This document shows positions 42,417 to 54,004 of a stretch of 64,000 nt of DNA, piece after piece. The position numbers were made by a program, and so were the translations under genes. Source of the stretch: Streptomyces cellulosae (GTDB taxonomy: Bacteria; Actinomycetota; Actinomycetes; Streptomycetales; Streptomycetaceae); assembly GCA_014655195.1 (NCBI GenBank), contig BNBH01000021.1:62001-126000 (forward strand), read 5' to 3'. The notes beneath the pieces are model-generated. The model ran no database searches and was not told the origin of the DNA. It saw only the letters and a program-made list of their open reading frames with translations. Each line of letters starts with the position of its first letter. Within the stretch, counting starts at the first letter, position 1.

Positions 42417-43157
42417 GGGAACAACCGGTACCAGGGGCTGCTTCATATCTTCAAGAAACGTGGGCTGCGCCACAGTTGTTCAATCGGGCCCGCAAATTCC
42501 CCCCAAGTCCCCGTCCATTGACGCCACAACGGACATTGCGGGCGGCCGTAACCGGGCCGTGATCACGGACTTTCATCGTTACGCCCGAATTGCTCCGCGC
42601 TTACCACCGCTTTAGGTGGTTGGCCAAGCCCCGTTCCTGAGGGGCCCTCAGAAGTGTGACGGACGTCACGGAACGACGGGGGCCGTCACGGCGTCCGTCG
42701 CGACCCCGGACTTCGTGAACGCGTGCACACGTCCACATCGCGCCGCGCGACCCCCCTCATGTGTGAACGCGGCCTCTATCAAGACGATGCGTCCAGCGCC
42801 AATTTGCATGCAGAGGAATTGTCTTGATATGGAGACGCCTCCCTCGCGACCCCTCTGAGCTGCGCCGACCGGTCAAGATGTCACGTTTGGTGATCACGTG
42901 GATGCTTGACGTGTGAAGATCACCGCTCATCCGACTTCATGATCGTTCGTCAGGTGGTGGAGATCACAAAGCTTGTGTAATACCCCGTGTCGCAGATCAC
43001 AGACCCACAGGCATAAGATGCGGAGCGGTTGGGCTTGTGACCTGCTTCACATGTTCTCGATCTTCGCCGGGGCGGGCGTGGTTCGAGGGGCGTGCGGGGC
43101 GCGTGAGTCCAACGCAAACCGCCAGCAGTCAGTGCCGACTGAGAGGAGCGAGGAGCG
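42417..43157. promoter_or_regulatory. 740-bp divergent control region between nlpC-type gene and nuo operon
   Basis: No gene is seen. The region holds several symmetrical elements: CCGTGATCACGG (42557-42568), CTGAGGGGCCCTCAG (42637-42651), GTGACGGACGTCAC near 42656, a 9-bp inverted repeat TATCAAGAC / GTCTTGATA (42777-42829), four GATCAC hexamers between 42892 and 43000, a TAAGAT -10-like box (43014-43019) and a Rex-like operator. No c-di-AMP (ydaO-type) riboswitch consensus was found before the peptidase gene. Confidence 0.55.
43036..43051 (+). promoter_or_regulatory. Rex operator (ROP) candidate before nuoA
   Basis: TGTGACCTGCTTCACA differs from the Streptomyces Rex consensus TGTGAACNNNTTCACA at one position and is a perfect TGTGA-N6-TCACA palindrome. 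Rex is the NADH-sensing repressor of respiratory genes in Streptomyces, and the nuo operon is a known target in S. coelicolor. The site lies about 17 bases after a TAAGAT box, where binding would block transcription. A Crp-type regulator would fit the same sequence. Confidence 0.65.
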
Positions 43158-43517
43158 GTGAACGCGTATGCGCCCATCCTCGTACTGGGAGCCCTCGGGG
43201 CAGGCTTTGCGATCTTCTCCGTGGTCATGGCCACGCTGATCGGTCCGAAGCGGTACAACCGGGCGAAGCTCGAGGCCTACGAGTGCGGCATCGAGCCGAC
43301 CCCCACGCCGGCCGGCGGCGGGCGCTTCCCCATCAAGTACTACCTGACGGCGATGCTCTTCATCATCTTCGATATCGAGATCGTCTTCCTCTACCCCTGG
43401 GCCGTCACCTTCGACGCCCTGGGGATTTTCGGGCTCGTGGAGATGCTGCTCTTCGTGCTCACCGTCTTCGTCGCGTACGCGTACGTATGGCGGCGCGGCG
43501 GCCTGGAATGGGACTGA
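43158..43517 (+). CDS. nuoA: NADH-quinone oxidoreductase subunit A
   Basis: The 119-aa membrane subunit has three helices (about 5-30, 65-85 and 90-110). The loop [22 protein letters not shown] and the following [11 protein letters not shown] are the conserved NuoA features that contact the quinone channel. The GTG start has a GAGGAG-rich leader. It is the first of fourteen contiguous complex I genes. Confidence 0.95.
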   Translation: MNAYAPILVLGALGAGFAIFSVVMATLIGPKRYNRAKLEAYECGIEPTPTPAGGGRFPIKYYLTAMLFIIFDIEIVFLYPWAVTFDALGIFGLVEMLLFVLTVFVAYAYVWRRGGLEWD

Positions 43518-43530
43518 GGGGCCACAAGTC

Positions 43531-44085
43531 ATGGGACTCGAAGAAAAGCTGCCGAGCGGCTTCCTGCTGACCACCGTCGAGCAGGCCGCGGGCTGGGTGC
43601 GCAAGTCGTCCGTCTTCCCCGCCACGTTCGGACTCGCCTGCTGTGCCATCGAGATGATGACCACGGGCGCGGGCCGTTACGACCTGGCGCGCTTCGGCAT
43701 GGAGGTCTTCCGCGGCTCGCCGCGGCAGGCGGACCTCATGATCGTCGCCGGGCGGGTCAGCCAGAAGATGGCGCCGGTGCTCCGGCAGGTCTACGACCAG
43801 ATGCCGAACCCCAAGTGGGTGATCTCCATGGGGGTCTGCGCCTCCTCGGGCGGCATGTTCAACAACTACGCGATCGTCCAGGGCGTCGACCACGTCGTCC
43901 CGGTCGACATCTATCTCCCCGGCTGTCCGCCCCGCCCCGAGATGCTGATGGACGCGATCCTCAAGCTCCACCAGAAGATCCAGAGCTCCAAGCTCGGCGT
44001 GAACGCCGAGGAGGCGGCCCGCGAGGCGGAGGAGGCGGCGCTCAAGGCCCTGCCCACGATCGAGATGAAGGGGCTGCTGCGATGA
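43531..44085 (+). CDS. nuoB: NADH-quinone oxidoreductase subunit B
   Basis: The 184-aa peripheral subunit carries cluster N2. Cysteine ligands are the tandem C37-C38 (LACCAIEMM), C103 (GVCASSGG) and C132 (PGCPPRPE). It passes electrons to quinone at the interface with NuoD and NuoH. The C-terminal Ala/Glu helix is longer than in E. coli. ATGA overlap with nuoC. Confidence 0.95.
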   Translation: MGLEEKLPSGFLLTTVEQAAGWVRKSSVFPATFGLACCAIEMMTTGAGRYDLARFGMEVFRGSPRQADLMIVAGRVSQKMAPVLRQVYDQMPNPKWVISMGVCASSGGMFNNYAIVQGVDHVVPVDIYLPGCPPRPEMLMDAILKLHQKIQSSKLGVNAEEAAREAEEAALKALPTIEMKGLLR

Positions 44086-44831
44086 GCGACGCGAACAACA
44101 CCGCGGGTGACGGCGTGAACCCCGAGAAGGAACTCTCCGCCGAGAACCTCCCCGGCCAGCGCGGTCAGGGCGGTGAGGAGATCCGCGTCCAGCGCGGCAT
44201 GTTCGGCGCCGACAACGGCGGCGACACCTCCGGTTACGGCGGCCTGGTCCGCTCGGTCCGGCTCCCGGGACCGGCGGCCCGCCCCTACGGCGGCTGGTTC
44301 GACGAGGTCGCCGACGAACTGGAGGGCGCGCTGGAGGAGCAGGACCTCCTCCCGGAGAACGCCATCGAGAAGACGGTCGTCGACCGCGACGAGATCACCT
44401 TCCACATCGAGCGCGAGCACCTCGTGCGGGTGGCGAAGACCCTGCGCGACGACCCCGCGCTGCGGTTCGAACTGTGCACCGGCGTCAGCGGGGTGCACTA
44501 CCCGAACGACAAGGGGCGTGAGCTGCACGCCGTCTACCACCTGCGCTCGATCACCCACAACCGGGTGATCCGCCTGGAGGTCAGCGCCCCCGACAGCGAC
44601 CCGCACATCCCGTCGCTGTTCTCCGTCTACCCGACGAACGACTGGCACGAGCGCGAGACGTACGACTTCTTCGGCATCGTCTTCGACGGTCATCCGGCCC
44701 TGACGCGGATCATGATGCCGGACGACTGGCAGGGCCATCCGCAGCGCAAGGACTATCCCCTCGGCGGCATCCCCGTCGAGTACAAGGGCGCCCAGATTCC
44801 CGCTCCGGACCAGCGGAGGTCGTACTCGTGA
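44082..44831 (+). CDS. nuoC: NADH-quinone oxidoreductase subunit C
   Basis: The 249-aa product has the 30-kDa-subunit core (about 70-225) with [16 protein letters not shown] and the signature [16 protein letters not shown]. The first ~70 residues are a Gly/Asn/Glu-rich extension absent from many homologues. NuoC is separate from NuoD here, unlike the E. coli fusion. GTGA overlap with nuoD. Confidence 0.95.
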   Translation: MSDANNTAGDGVNPEKELSAENLPGQRGQGGEEIRVQRGMFGADNGGDTSGYGGLVRSVRLPGPAARPYGGWFDEVADELEGALEEQDLLPENAIEKTVVDRDEITFHIEREHLVRVAKTLRDDPALRFELCTGVSGVHYPNDKGRELHAVYHLRSITHNRVIRLEVSAPDSDPHIPSLFSVYPTNDWHERETYDFFGIVFDGHPALTRIMMPDDWQGHPQRKDYPLGGIPVEYKGAQIPAPDQRRSYS

Positions 44832-46147
44832 GCACGCACGCAACCCCTCGCGAGACCACCGAGGGCACCGTCTACACCGTCACCGGCGGCGACTGGGACG
44901 AGGTCGTCGAGACCGCGGCCCGCACCGACGACGAGCGCATCGTCGTCAACATGGGCCCGCAGCACCCGTCCACCCACGGAGTGCTCCGGCTGATCCTGGA
45001 GATCGACGGCGAGACCGTCACCGAGGCCCGCTGCGGCATCGGCTACCTCCACACCGGCATCGAGAAGAACCTCGAGTACCGGACGTGGACCCAGGGCACC
45101 ACGTTCGTGACGCGCATGGACTACCTGACGCCGTTCTTCAACGAGACGGCGTACTGCCTCGCGGTCGAGAAGCTGCTCGGCATCGAGGACCAGGTCCCGG
45201 ACCGCGCCTCGGTCATCCGGGTGCTCCTGATGGAGCTGAACCGGCTCTCCTCCCACCTGGTGTGCATCGCCACCGGCGGCATGGAGCTCGGCGCCACCAC
45301 GATCATGATCTACGGATTCCGTGACCGTGAGCTGATCCTCGACATCTACGAGCTGATCACCGGCCTGCGGATGAACCACGCGTACATCCGCCCCGGCGGA
45401 CTCGCCCAGGACCTGCCGCCCGGCGCGGTCGACCAGATCCGCGAGTTCGTCAAGAAGATGCGGAAGAACCTCCCGGAGTACGACAAGCTCGCCACCGGGA
45501 ACCCGATCTTCAAGGCACGTATGCAGGACGTCGGTTACCTCGACCTGGCCGGCTGCATGGCCCTCGGCGCCACCGGACCGATCCTGCGCTCCACCGGCCT
45601 CCCGCACGACCTGCGCAAGGCGCAGCCGTACTGCGGCTACGAGACGTACGACTTCGACGTCCCGACCGCCGACACCTGCGACTCCTACGGCCGGTTCCTG
45701 ATCCGGCTCGAGGAGATGCGCCAGTCGCTGCGGATCGTCGAGCAGTGCCTGGACCGGCTGGAGCCCGGCCCGGTCATGGTCGCCGACAAGAAGATCGCCT
45801 GGCCCGCCCAGCTCGCCCTGGGACCCGACGGACTGGGCAACTCCCTCGATCACATCAAGCAGATCATGGGCACCTCCATGGAGGCCCTGATCCACCACTT
45901 CAAGCTGGTCACCGAGGGCTTCCGCGTCCCGCCGGGCCAGGCCTACGCGGCCGTCGAGTCGCCCAAGGGCGAACTCGGGGTGCACGTCGTCTCCGACGGC
46001 GGCACCCGCCCCTACCGGGTCCACTTCCGCGACCCGTCCTTCACCAACCTTCAGGCCATGGCGGCGATGTGCGAGGGCGGCCAGGTCGCCGACGTCATCG
46101 TCGCCGTCGCGTCCATCGACCCCGTGATGGGAGGCGTCGACCGGTGA
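44828..46147 (+). CDS. nuoD: NADH-quinone oxidoreductase subunit D
   Basis: The 439-aa 49-kDa-type subunit forms the quinone-binding pocket with Nuo[15 protein letters not shown] (41-54) carries the conserved histidines near the quinone head group, and the C-terminal [16 protein letters not shown] is standard. The GTG start overlaps nuoC, and the stop overlaps nuoE. Confidence 0.95.
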   Translation: MSTHATPRETTEGTVYTVTGGDWDEVVETAARTDDERIVVNMGPQHPSTHGVLRLILEIDGETVTEARCGIGYLHTGIEKNLEYRTWTQGTTFVTRMDYLTPFFNETAYCLAVEKLLGIEDQVPDRASVIRVLLMELNRLSSHLVCIATGGMELGATTIMIYGFRDRELILDIYELITGLRMNHAYIRPGGLAQDLPPGAVDQIREFVKKMRKNLPEYDKLATGNPIFKARMQDVGYLDLAGCMALGATGPILRSTGLPHDLRKAQPYCGYETYDFDVPTADTCDSYGRFLIRLEEMRQSLRIVEQCLDRLEPGPVMVADKKIAWPAQLALGPDGLGNSLDHIKQIMGTSMEALIHHFKLVTEGFRVPPGQAYAAVESPKGELGVHVVSDGGTRPYRVHFRDPSFTNLQAMAAMCEGGQVADVIVAVASIDPVMGGVDR

Positions 46148-47004
46148 CCACCTCTTCTTCCGAGCGGGGCGTCAGCCTGGGCATGCCGGAACTGCCCGCG
46201 CCGGCCTACCCGGACGACGTCCGGGCCCGGCTGGAGACCGACGCGCGCGAGATCGTCGCCCGCTACCCGGACTCCCGTTCCGCCCTCCTGCCGATGCTGC
46301 ACCTGGTGCAGTCGGAGGAGGGGCACGTCACGCGCACCGGCATGCGGTTCTGCGCGGACATGCTCGGCCTGACCACGGCCGAGGTGACCGCGGTCGCCAC
46401 CTTCTACACCATGTACCGGCGCCGCCCGAGCGGCGACTACCAGGTCGGGGTGTGCACCAACACCCTGTGCGCGGTGATGGGTGGCGACGCGATCTTCGAA
46501 GAGCTCCAGGAGCACCTGGGCGTCGGCAACGGCGAGACCACCGCCGACGGCAAGGTCACCCTGGAGCACATCGAGTGCAACGCGGCCTGCGACTACGCGC
46601 CCGTGGTGATGGTGAACTGGGAGTTCTTCGACAACCAGACGCCCGAGAGCGCCAAGCGCATGGTCGACGACCTGCGCGCGGGCCGTCCGGTCGCGCCCAC
46701 CCGCGGCGCGCCGCTGTGCACGTTCAAGGAGACCGCCCGCATCCTGGCCGGCTTCCCCGACGAGCGTGAGGGCGCCGTCGAGGCCACCGGCAGCGCGGGC
46801 CCCGCCTCCCTGATCGGCCTGAAGCTGGCCAAGGGCGAGGCCGCCCCCGCGCGCGTGGTGCACCCGCGCGGCGAGGCGCCGCAGGACGCCCCGCCCCACG
46901 AGCCGTCGCCCACCGAGCACCTCAGCTCGCACGACGCGCCGCAGGACACGTCGGCCTCCGACCCGGCCCACCCGTCGGGACCCGTTGCCGAGGAGGGGGA
47001 GTGA
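46144..47004 (+). CDS. nuoE: NADH-quinone oxidoreductase subunit E
   Basis: The 286-aa product carries the [2Fe-2S] N1a ligands C104, C109, C145 and C149 (CTNTLC, ECNAACD). It is part of the NADH-oxidising module with NuoF and NuoG. After about residue 200 there is a Pro/Ala/Ser/His/Asp-rich tail of some 85 residues, so the protein is much longer than the usual ~165-220 aa. The tail looks disordered. Confidence 0.95.
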   Translation: MTTSSSERGVSLGMPELPAPAYPDDVRARLETDAREIVARYPDSRSALLPMLHLVQSEEGHVTRTGMRFCADMLGLTTAEVTAVATFYTMYRRRPSGDYQVGVCTNTLCAVMGGDAIFEELQEHLGVGNGETTADGKVTLEHIECNAACDYAPVVMVNWEFFDNQTPESAKRMVDDLRAGRPVAPTRGAPLCTFKETARILAGFPDEREGAVEATGSAGPASLIGLKLAKGEAAPARVVHPRGEAPQDAPPHEPSPTEHLSSHDAPQDTSASDPAHPSGPVAEEGE

Positions 47005-48350
47005 TGACCTTGGCACCCGAACTGAAGGACACCAGCCCGGAGAAGCTGCTCGCGCCGGTGCTGTCGGCCTTCTGGGACGAGGACAAGTCCTGGACGCTCG
47101 ACGTGTACAAGCGGCACGACGGGTACGAGGGGCTCCGCAAGGCGCTCACCATGTCGCCGGACGACGTCATCGCGTACGTCAAGGACTCCGGACTGCGCGG
47201 ACGCGGCGGCGCCGGCTTCCCGACGGGCATGAAGTGGCAGTTCATCCCGCAGGGCGACGGCAAGCCGCACTACCTCGTCGTCAACGCCGACGAGTCGGAG
47301 CCGGGGACCTGCAAGGACATCCCGCTGCTCTTCGCCAACCCGCACAGCCTGATCGAGGGCATCGTCATCGCCTGCTACGCCATCAGGTCGTCGCACGCGT
47401 TCATCTACCTGCGCGGCGAGGTCGTCCCCGTGCTGCGCAGGCTGCACGCGGCCGTGCGCGAGGCGTACGAGGCGGGGCTGCTCGGCACGAACATCCTCGG
47501 CAGCGGACTCGACCTCGAACTCACCGTGCACGCGGGCGCGGGCGCGTACATCTGCGGTGAGGAGACCGCGCTGCTCGACTCCCTCGAGGGGCGCCGCGGC
47601 CAGCCCAGGCTGCGTCCTCCCTTCCCCGCCGTCGCGGGCCTCTACGCCTGCCCCACGGTGGTGAACAACGTCGAGTCCATCGCCTCGGTTCCCGCCATCA
47701 TGAACCGCGGCAAGGAGTGGTTCCGCTCGATGGGCAGCGAGAAGTCCCCGGGCTTCACGCTCTACTCCCTCAGCGGCCATGTCGCGAGCCCCGGCCAGTA
47801 CGAGGCGCCGCTCGGCATCACCCTGCGCCAGCTGCTCGACATGAGCGGCGGCATGCGGCCCGGCCACCGGCTGAAGTTCTGGACGCCGGGCGGCTCCTCC
47901 ACGCCGATGTTCACCGACGAGCACCTCGACGTCCCCCTCGACTACGAAGGGGTCGGCGCCGCGGGCTCCATGCTCGGCACCAAGGCGCTGCAGTGCTTCG
48001 ACGAGACCACCTGCGTGGTCCGCGCCGTCACCCGCTGGACCGAGTTCTACGCCCACGAGTCCTGCGGCAAGTGCACCCCCTGCCGCGAGGGCACGTACTG
48101 GCTCGTCCAGCTGCTGCGCGACATCGAGGCCGGCAAGGGCCGGATGTCCGACCTCGACAAGCTGAACGACATCGCGGACAACATCAACGGCAAGTCCTTC
48201 TGTGCCCTCGGAGACGGCGCCGCCTCGCCGATCTTCTCGTCGCTCAAGTACTTCCGCGAGGAGTACGAGCAGCACATCACGGACCGTCGCTGCCCCTTCG
48301 ACCCGGCCGCGTCGACGGCCTGGGCCGACCGTACGGAGGTGCACGCATGA
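47004..48350 (+). CDS. nuoF: NADH-quinone oxidoreductase subunit F (NADH/FMN-binding)
   Basis: The product is 448 aa from the ATG at 47004 (TGATG with nuoE); a GTG three bases earlier is also in frame. [16 protein letters not shown] (64-78) binds [21 protein letters not shown] is conserved, and [13 protein letters not shown] with a later cysteine binds the N3 [4Fe-4S] cluster. It accepts hydride from NADH. Confidence 0.95.
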   Translation: MTLAPELKDTSPEKLLAPVLSAFWDEDKSWTLDVYKRHDGYEGLRKALTMSPDDVIAYVKDSGLRGRGGAGFPTGMKWQFIPQGDGKPHYLVVNADESEPGTCKDIPLLFANPHSLIEGIVIACYAIRSSHAFIYLRGEVVPVLRRLHAAVREAYEAGLLGTNILGSGLDLELTVHAGAGAYICGEETALLDSLEGRRGQPRLRPPFPAVAGLYACPTVVNNVESIASVPAIMNRGKEWFRSMGSEKSPGFTLYSLSGHVASPGQYEAPLGITLRQLLDMSGGMRPGHRLKFWTPGGSSTPMFTDEHLDVPLDYEGVGAAGSMLGTKALQCFDETTCVVRAVTRWTEFYAHESCGKCTPCREGTYWLVQLLRDIEAGKGRMSDLDKLNDIADNINGKSFCALGDGAASPIFSSLKYFREEYEQHITDRRCPFDPAASTAWADRTEVHA

Positions 48351-50851
48351 CTGTGACCACCAACGCTCCCTCCGGAGGGGGAGAGGCGGCGGTCCCGCCC
48401 GAGGACCTCGTGACGCTGACGATCGACGGCGCCGAGATCAGCGTGCCCAAGGGCACCCTGGTCATCCGGGCCGCCGAGCAGCTCGGCATCGAGATCCCCC
48501 GGTTCTGCGACCACCCGCTGCTCGCGCCGGCCGGCGCCTGCCGCCAGTGCATCGTGGAGGTCGAGGGCCAGCGCAAGCCCATGGCGTCCTGCACCATCAC
48601 CTGCACCGACGGAATGGTGGTGAAGACGCAGCTCTCCTCGCCGGTCGCGGAGAAGGCCCAGAAGGGCGTGATGGAGCTGCTGCTCATCAACCACCCGCTG
48701 GACTGCCCCGTCTGCGACAAGGGCGGCGAGTGCCCGCTGCAGAACCAGGCGATGTCGCACGGCAGCGCCGAGTCCCGCTTCGAGGGCAAGAAGCGCACCT
48801 ACGAGAAGCCCGTCGCGATCTCCACGCAGGTGCTGCTGGACCGCGAGCGGTGCGTGCTGTGCGCCCGCTGCACCCGGTTCTCCAACCAGATCGCCGGCGA
48901 CCCGATGATCGAGCTGATCGAGCGGGGCGCGCTCCAGCAGGTCGGCACCGGCGAGGGCGACCCGTTCGAGTCGTACTTCTCCGGCAACACCATCCAGATC
49001 TGCCCGGTCGGCGCGCTCACCTCGGCCGCCTACCGGTTCCGCTCCCGCCCGTTCGACCTGATCTCCTCGCCGTCGGTGTGCGAGCACTGCTCGGGCGGCT
49101 GCGCCACCCGCACCGACCACCGGCGCGGCAAGGTCATGCGCAAGCTGGCCGCGGAGGACCCCGAGGTCAACGAGGAGTGGATCTGCGACAAGGGCCGCTT
49201 CGCGTTCCGGTACGCACAGCAGCGGGACCGGCTCGACACCCCGCTGGTGCGCAACGCGGAGGGTGAGCTGGAGCCGGCGTCCTGGCCGGACGCGCTGCAG
49301 ATCGCGGCACAGGGCCTGCTCGCCTCCCGGGGCCGCACCGGTGTGCTCACCGGCGGCCGGCTCACTGTCGAGGACGCCTACGCGTACAGCAAGTTCGCGC
49401 GGGTCGCCCTCGCCACCAACGACATCGACTTCCGCGCGCGCGTGCACAGCACGGAGGAGTCCGACTTCCTCGCCGCGCGCGTCGCGGGACGCGGTGTCGA
49501 CCTGGACGGCACCGGCGTCACCTACCGGGCACTGGAGAAGGCCCCGGCGGTGCTGCTGGTCGGCTTCGAGTCCGAGGAGGAGGCGCCCGGCGTCTTCCTG
49601 CGGCTGCGCAAGGCCTGGCGCGCCCACGGCCAGCGCACCTTCGCGCTGGCCACGCACGCCACCCGCGGACTGACCAAGGCCGGCGGCACGCTGCTGCCGG
49701 CGGCGCCCGGCACCGAGACCGAGTGGCTGGACGCGCTGGCCGGCGGGGTCGGCCTGGAAGACGACGGGGCCGCGGCCGCCGAGGCGCTGCGCACCGAGGG
49801 CGCGGTGGTCGTCGTCGGCGAGCGGCTGGCCGCCGTACGCGGCGGGCTCACCGCCGCCGTGCGGTTCGCCACCGCGACCGGCTCCCGGCTGGTGTGGATC
49901 CCGCGCCGGGCCGGGGAGCGGGGCGCGATCGAGGCGGGCGCGCTGCCGTCGCTGCTGCCGGGCGGCCGCCCGGCGACCGACCCGCGCGCCCGGGAGGAGG
50001 TGGCCGCCCTCTGGGGCGTCGCCGAACTCCCGCACCGCTACGGCCGGGACACCGCGCAGATCGTCGAGGCGGCCGCCCGCGGCGAACTGCAGGCGCTGCT
50101 GGTGGCGGGCGTGGAGGTCGCCGACCTGCCCGACCCGGCCCGCGCCCGGGCGGCGCTCGCCGAGGCCGGGTTCGTCGTCTCCCTGGAGCTGCGGCCCGGC
50201 GAGGTCACCGAGCTCGCCGACGTGGTCCTGCCGGTCGCGGCGGTCGCCGAGAAGGCCGGCACCTTCCTCAACTGGGAAGGCAGGGTGCGGCTCTTCGAGG
50301 CGGCGCTCAAGCCGGACCAGATGACCCGGAGGGTCGCGCCGACCGACGCGCGCGTGCTGCAGATGCTCGCCGACGCCATGGACGTGCACCTGGGCCTGCC
50401 GGACCTGCGCACGATCCGCTCGGAGATCGACCGGCTCGGCCTGTGGGACGGGCCGCGCGCCGCCGACCCGGAGGAAACCGCGGGCGTCCTGCCCCGGCCC
50501 GCCGCCGGCGAGGCGGTCCTCGCCGGGCACCGGCTGCTGCTCGACCTGGGCCTGCTCCAGCAGGGCGACGAGGCGCTGGCCGGCACCCGCCACGCCGCGC
50601 TCGCCCGGCTCTCGGCCGCCACGGCCGCCGAGGTCGGCGTCAAGGACGGCGACACGCTCGCGGTGACCGGCCCCGCCGGGACGCTCGAACTGCCGCTGTC
50701 CGTCACCGAGATGCCCGACCGGGTGGTCTGGCTCCCGCTGAACTCCACGGACGGCGGGGTGGCCTCCGGCACCGGGGCGCTCCCCGGCTCCCTCGTCCGC
50801 ATCGGCCCGGCGACCCTCGCCGGCGAGGCTCCCCAGGAGGTGGAGGCATGA
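48347..50851 (+). CDS. nuoG: NADH-quinone oxidoreductase subunit G
   Basis: The 834-aa product has an N-terminal [2Fe-2S] site (C54, C65, C68 and C82) and a His-Cys3 [4Fe-4S] site (H116, C120, C123, C129). The [4Fe-4S] ligands are C169, C172, C175 and C219. The additional N7 ligands C245, C248, C252 and C280 are present, as in E. coli and Thermus but not mitochondria. A molybdopterin-oxidoreductase-like domain without cofactor motifs fills the rest. It relays electrons toward NuoI. Confidence 0.95.
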   Translation: MTVTTNAPSGGGEAAVPPEDLVTLTIDGAEISVPKGTLVIRAAEQLGIEIPRFCDHPLLAPAGACRQCIVEVEGQRKPMASCTITCTDGMVVKTQLSSPVAEKAQKGVMELLLINHPLDCPVCDKGGECPLQNQAMSHGSAESRFEGKKRTYEKPVAISTQVLLDRERCVLCARCTRFSNQIAGDPMIELIERGALQQVGTGEGDPFESYFSGNTIQICPVGALTSAAYRFRSRPFDLISSPSVCEHCSGGCATRTDHRRGKVMRKLAAEDPEVNEEWICDKGRFAFRYAQQRDRLDTPLVRNAEGELEPASWPDALQIAAQGLLASRGRTGVLTGGRLTVEDAYAYSKFARVALATNDIDFRARVHSTEESDFLAARVAGRGVDLDGTGVTYRALEKAPAVLLVGFESEEEAPGVFLRLRKAWRAHGQRTFALATHATRGLTKAGGTLLPAAPGTETEWLDALAGGVGLEDDGAAAAEALRTEGAVVVVGERLAAVRGGLTAAVRFATATGSRLVWIPRRAGERGAIEAGALPSLLPGGRPATDPRAREEVAALWGVAELPHRYGRDTAQIVEAAARGELQALLVAGVEVADLPDPARARAALAEAGFVVSLELRPGEVTELADVVLPVAAVAEKAGTFLNWEGRVRLFEAALKPDQMTRRVAPTDARVLQMLADAMDVHLGLPDLRTIRSEIDRLGLWDGPRAADPEETAGVLPRPAAGEAVLAGHRLLLDLGLLQQGDEALAGTRHAALARLSAATAAEVGVKDGDTLAVTGPAGTLELPLSVTEMPDRVVWLPLNSTDGGVASGTGALPGSLVRIGPATLAGEAPQEVEA

Positions 50852-52221
50852 GCCCGTACCTCGCCGCTGAAGACCTCTCGATGTTCGGCCGCGACCCCTG
50901 GTGGCTGATCCTCGTCAAGGCGGTGTTCTGCTTCGCCTTCCTGATGGTGACCGTGCTCATCTGCATCGTCATGGAGCGCAAGGTCGTCGCCTGGATGCAG
51001 CTGCGCATCGGCCCCAACCGGCACGGCCCCTGGGGCATGCTCCAGTCGCTCGCCGACGGCGTGAAGCTGATGCTCAAGGAGGACGTCGTCGTCAAGCGCG
51101 CGGACAAGGTCGTCTACGTCCTCGCGCCGATCGTCGCCGCCATCCCGGCGTTCATGGCGTTCGCCGTGATCCCCTTCGGACCGGCCGGCAACGAGATCTC
51201 CATCTTCGGCCAGCGCACCACGATGCAGCTCACCGACCTGCCGATCGCGATGCTCTACATCCTCGCGGTCGCCTCGGTCGGCATCTACGGCATCGTCCTG
51301 GCGGGCTGGAGCTCCGGCTCCACCTACCCTCTGCTGGGCGGCCTGCGCTCCTGCGCCCAGATGATCTCGTACGAGATCGCCATGGGCGCCGCGTTCGCCT
51401 CGGTGTTCCTCTACTCCGGGTCGATGTCCACGTCGACGATCGTCGAGGCGCAGACCGACCGCTGGTACGTGCTGCTGCTGCCGGTGTCGTTCCTCATCTA
51501 CATCGTGACGATGGTCGGCGAGACCAACCGCGCCCCGTTCGACATGCCGGAGTCCGAGGGCGACCTGGTGGGCGGCTTCAACACCGAGTACTCGTCGATC
51601 AAGTTCGCGATGTTCATGCTCGCCGAGTACATCAACATGGTGACCGTCTCGGCGGTCGCGGTGACCCTCTTCCTGGGCGGCTGGCGGGCCCCGTGGCCGA
51701 TCAGCACCTTCTGGGAGGGCGCCAACCACGGCTGGTGGCCGATGCTCTGGTTCACCGGCAAGATGCTCACCCTGCTGTTCGGCTTCGTCTGGCTGCGCGG
51801 CACGCTCCCGCGTGTCCGCTACGACCAGCTGATGAAGCTCGGCTGGAAGGTCCTCATCCCGGTGTCCCTGGTGTGGCTGATGGCGGTCGCCACGGTCCGG
51901 GCGCTGCGCAACGAGAACTACGAGTTCGCCGACATCGCGCTCTACATCGCCGGCGGCGTCCTCGTCCTGCTCCTCCTCTCCTTCGTCGCCGACATGTTCC
52001 GCGGCCGGGGCGAGGAGGGCGGACAGCCCGCGGAGCAGCCTCCGTTCGACCCGATGGCGGGCGGGTTCCCCGTGCCGCCGCTGCCCGGGCAGGAGCTGCC
52101 CCCGGTGCCGCGGCGCCGCCCGCGCCACGAGCGGGAGCTCGTTGTCAGTGGCGGACCCGATACTCACAGTGACGAATCCCAGGGCGGTTCCACCGACGGA
52201 AAGGAGGGGTCCGATGGCTGA
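50848..52221 (+). CDS. nuoH: NADH-quinone oxidoreductase subunit H
   Basis: The 457-aa membrane subunit has eight helices and the quinone-entry loops [21 protein letters not shown] and [23 protein letters not shown]. The last ~65 residues are a Pro/Gly/Gln/Arg-rich tail, making it about 100 residues longer than most homologues. It overlaps nuoI by eight bases. Confidence 0.95.
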   Translation: MSPYLAAEDLSMFGRDPWWLILVKAVFCFAFLMVTVLICIVMERKVVAWMQLRIGPNRHGPWGMLQSLADGVKLMLKEDVVVKRADKVVYVLAPIVAAIPAFMAFAVIPFGPAGNEISIFGQRTTMQLTDLPIAMLYILAVASVGIYGIVLAGWSSGSTYPLLGGLRSCAQMISYEIAMGAAFASVFLYSGSMSTSTIVEAQTDRWYVLLLPVSFLIYIVTMVGETNRAPFDMPESEGDLVGGFNTEYSSIKFAMFMLAEYINMVTVSAVAVTLFLGGWRAPWPISTFWEGANHGWWPMLWFTGKMLTLLFGFVWLRGTLPRVRYDQLMKLGWKVLIPVSLVWLMAVATVRALRNENYEFADIALYIAGGVLVLLLLSFVADMFRGRGEEGGQPAEQPPFDPMAGGFPVPPLPGQELPPVPRRRPRHERELVVSGGPDTHSDESQGGSTDGKEGSDG

Positions 52222-52855
52222 GGAACCGAAGGACACCAAGCCCGGTTTCCTGAACCCGGTGGCCGGCTTCGGCGTGACCTTCACGGCCATGTTCAAGAAG
52301 CGGCTCACCGAGCAGTACCCGGAGCAGCAGAAGACCACGGCCCCGCGCTTCCACGGACGGCACCAGCTCAACCGCCATCCGGACGGCCTGGAGAAGTGCG
52401 TCGGCTGCGAGCTGTGCGCCTGGGCCTGTCCCGCCGACGCGATCTACGTGGAGGGCGCGGACAACACGGACGAGGAGCGCTACTCGCCCGGCGAGCGGTA
52501 CGGCCGCGTCTACCAGATCAACTACGCCCGCTGCATCCTGTGCGGGCTGTGCATCGAGGCGTGCCCGACGCGCGCGCTGACGATGACCAACGAGTTCGAA
52601 CTGGCCGACTCCAGCCGGGCGAACCTCATCTACACCAAGGAGCAGCTGCTCGCCGGCCTGGAGGAGGGCATGGTCGAGGCCCCGCACGCCATGTACCCGG
52701 GCACGGACGAACAGGACTACTACCGCGGTCTGGTGACCGAGGCGGCGCCCGGCACGGAGCGTCAGGCCGCCCACTCCAAGGGCGAGGTGGTCCAGGAGGC
52801 CGAGTCCACCTTCGGTCCGGAGGAGCCGGCCTCGGAGAAGGTGATCGGGCGATGA
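52214..52855 (+). CDS. nuoI: NADH-quinone oxidoreductase subunit I
   Basis: The 213-aa ferredoxin-like subunit has two [4Fe-4S] motifs: C62/C65/C68/C72 and C107/C110/C113/C117, each ending CP. It carries clusters N6a/N6b between NuoG and NuoB. A C-terminal extension of ~50 acidic residues follows the core. The ATG has GGAGGGG upstream. Confidence 0.95.
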   Translation: MAEEPKDTKPGFLNPVAGFGVTFTAMFKKRLTEQYPEQQKTTAPRFHGRHQLNRHPDGLEKCVGCELCAWACPADAIYVEGADNTDEERYSPGERYGRVYQINYARCILCGLCIEACPTRALTMTNEFELADSSRANLIYTKEQLLAGLEEGMVEAPHAMYPGTDEQDYYRGLVTEAAPGTERQAAHSKGEVVQEAESTFGPEEPASEKVIGR

Positions 52856-53694
52856 CCGAGCAGCTCGCCGCGTATTCGACCTCCACCGGCGAGGCCGTGC
52901 AGTTCTGGATCCTCGGCACCGTCGCCGTGATCGGCGCCCTGTGCACCGTCTTCATGCGGCGGGCCGTGCACAGCGCGCTCTGCCTCGCCGGCACCATGAT
53001 CATCCTGGCCGTGTTCTACCTGGCCAACGGCGCCTACTTCCTGGGCGTCGTGCAGATCGTCGTCTACACCGGCGCGATCATGATGCTGTTCCTGTTCGTG
53101 GTGATGCTCGTCGGCGTCACGGCCGCGGACTCCCTGAAGGAGACCATCAAGGGCCAGCGCTGGCTGGCCCTGCTGTGCGGCCTGGGCTTCGGCATCCTGC
53201 TGGTCGGCGGCATCGGCAACGCCTCGCTGAGCGAGTTCAGCGGCGTCGGCGAGGCCAACGCCGGGGGGAACGTCCAGGGCCTCGCCTCCCTGATGTTCAC
53301 CCGCTACGTCTTCGCCTTCGAGATCACCGGCGCGCTGCTCATCACGGCGGCCGTCGGCGCGATGGTGCTCACCCACCGGGAGCGCACCGAGCGGGCGAAG
53401 ACCCAGCGCGAACTGGCCGAGCAGCGCGTCCGCGAGGGCAGGTACCTGCCGCCGCTGCCCGCCCCCGGCGTCTACGCCCGGCACAACGCGGTCGACATCG
53501 CGGGCCTGCTGCCCGACGGCACCCCGTCGGACCTCACCGTCAGCAAGACGCTGCGGGACCGCGGCCAGGTCCGTGACGTGTCGCGGGAGGCGCTCAACGA
53601 CCTGCGGGCGCTGGAGCAGCGCGCGGAGGAGCGTCTGGAGCGCCGCGCGATCGAGCCGCCGGTCTTCAAGCGGTCCGAGGAGGCGTCGAAGTGA
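52852..53694 (+). CDS. nuoJ: NADH-quinone oxidoreductase subunit J
   Basis: The 280-aa membrane subunit has five helices in the first ~175 residues. The helix with [18 protein letters not shown] contains the pi-bulge region important for coupling. A charged cytoplasmic tail of ~100 residues (Arg/Glu/Leu-rich, probably helical at the end) is longer than in E. coli. ATGA overlap with nuoI and GTGA with nuoK. Confidence 0.95.
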   Translation: MTEQLAAYSTSTGEAVQFWILGTVAVIGALCTVFMRRAVHSALCLAGTMIILAVFYLANGAYFLGVVQIVVYTGAIMMLFLFVVMLVGVTAADSLKETIKGQRWLALLCGLGFGILLVGGIGNASLSEFSGVGEANAGGNVQGLASLMFTRYVFAFEITGALLITAAVGAMVLTHRERTERAKTQRELAEQRVREGRYLPPLPAPGVYARHNAVDIAGLLPDGTPSDLTVSKTLRDRGQVRDVSREALNDLRALEQRAEERLERRAIEPPVFKRSEEASK

Positions 53695-53990
53695 GTCCCG
53701 TCAACTACCTGTACCTGGCGGCGCTGCTGTTCACCATCGGCGCCACCGGTGTGCTGATCCGGCGCAACGCGATCGTGGTGTTCATGTGCGTCGAGCTGAT
53801 GCTCAACGCCTGCAACCTCGCGTTCGTCGCCTTCTCCCGTATGCACGGCAACCTCGACGGCCAGATCATCGCGTTCTTCACGATGGTCGTCGCCGCCGCG
53901 GAGGTCGTGGTGGGGCTGGCGATCATCGTGTCCCTGTTCCGTTCCCGCCACTCGGCCTCGGTCGACGACGCCAGCCTGATGAAGCTGTGA
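53691..53990 (+). CDS. nuoK: NADH-quinone oxidoreductase subunit K
   Basis: The 99-aa subunit has three helices. Conserved glutamates appear in [15 protein letters not shown] (helix 2) and [13 protein letters not shown] (helix 3), both part of the proton path. The GTG start overlaps the nuoJ stop. Confidence 0.95.
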   Translation: MSPVNYLYLAALLFTIGATGVLIRRNAIVVFMCVELMLNACNLAFVAFSRMHGNLDGQIIAFFTMVVAAAEVVVGLAIIVSLFRSRHSASVDDASLMKL

Positions 53991-54004
53991 GGGGCTGCTG
54001 AATC

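Noticed and set aside
42417-43000. c-di-AMP (ydaO-type) riboswitch upstream of the NlpC/P60 gene
   Set aside because: Such riboswitches often precede peptidoglycan hydrolases in Streptomyces, but the conserved core sequences were not found on the minus strand here.
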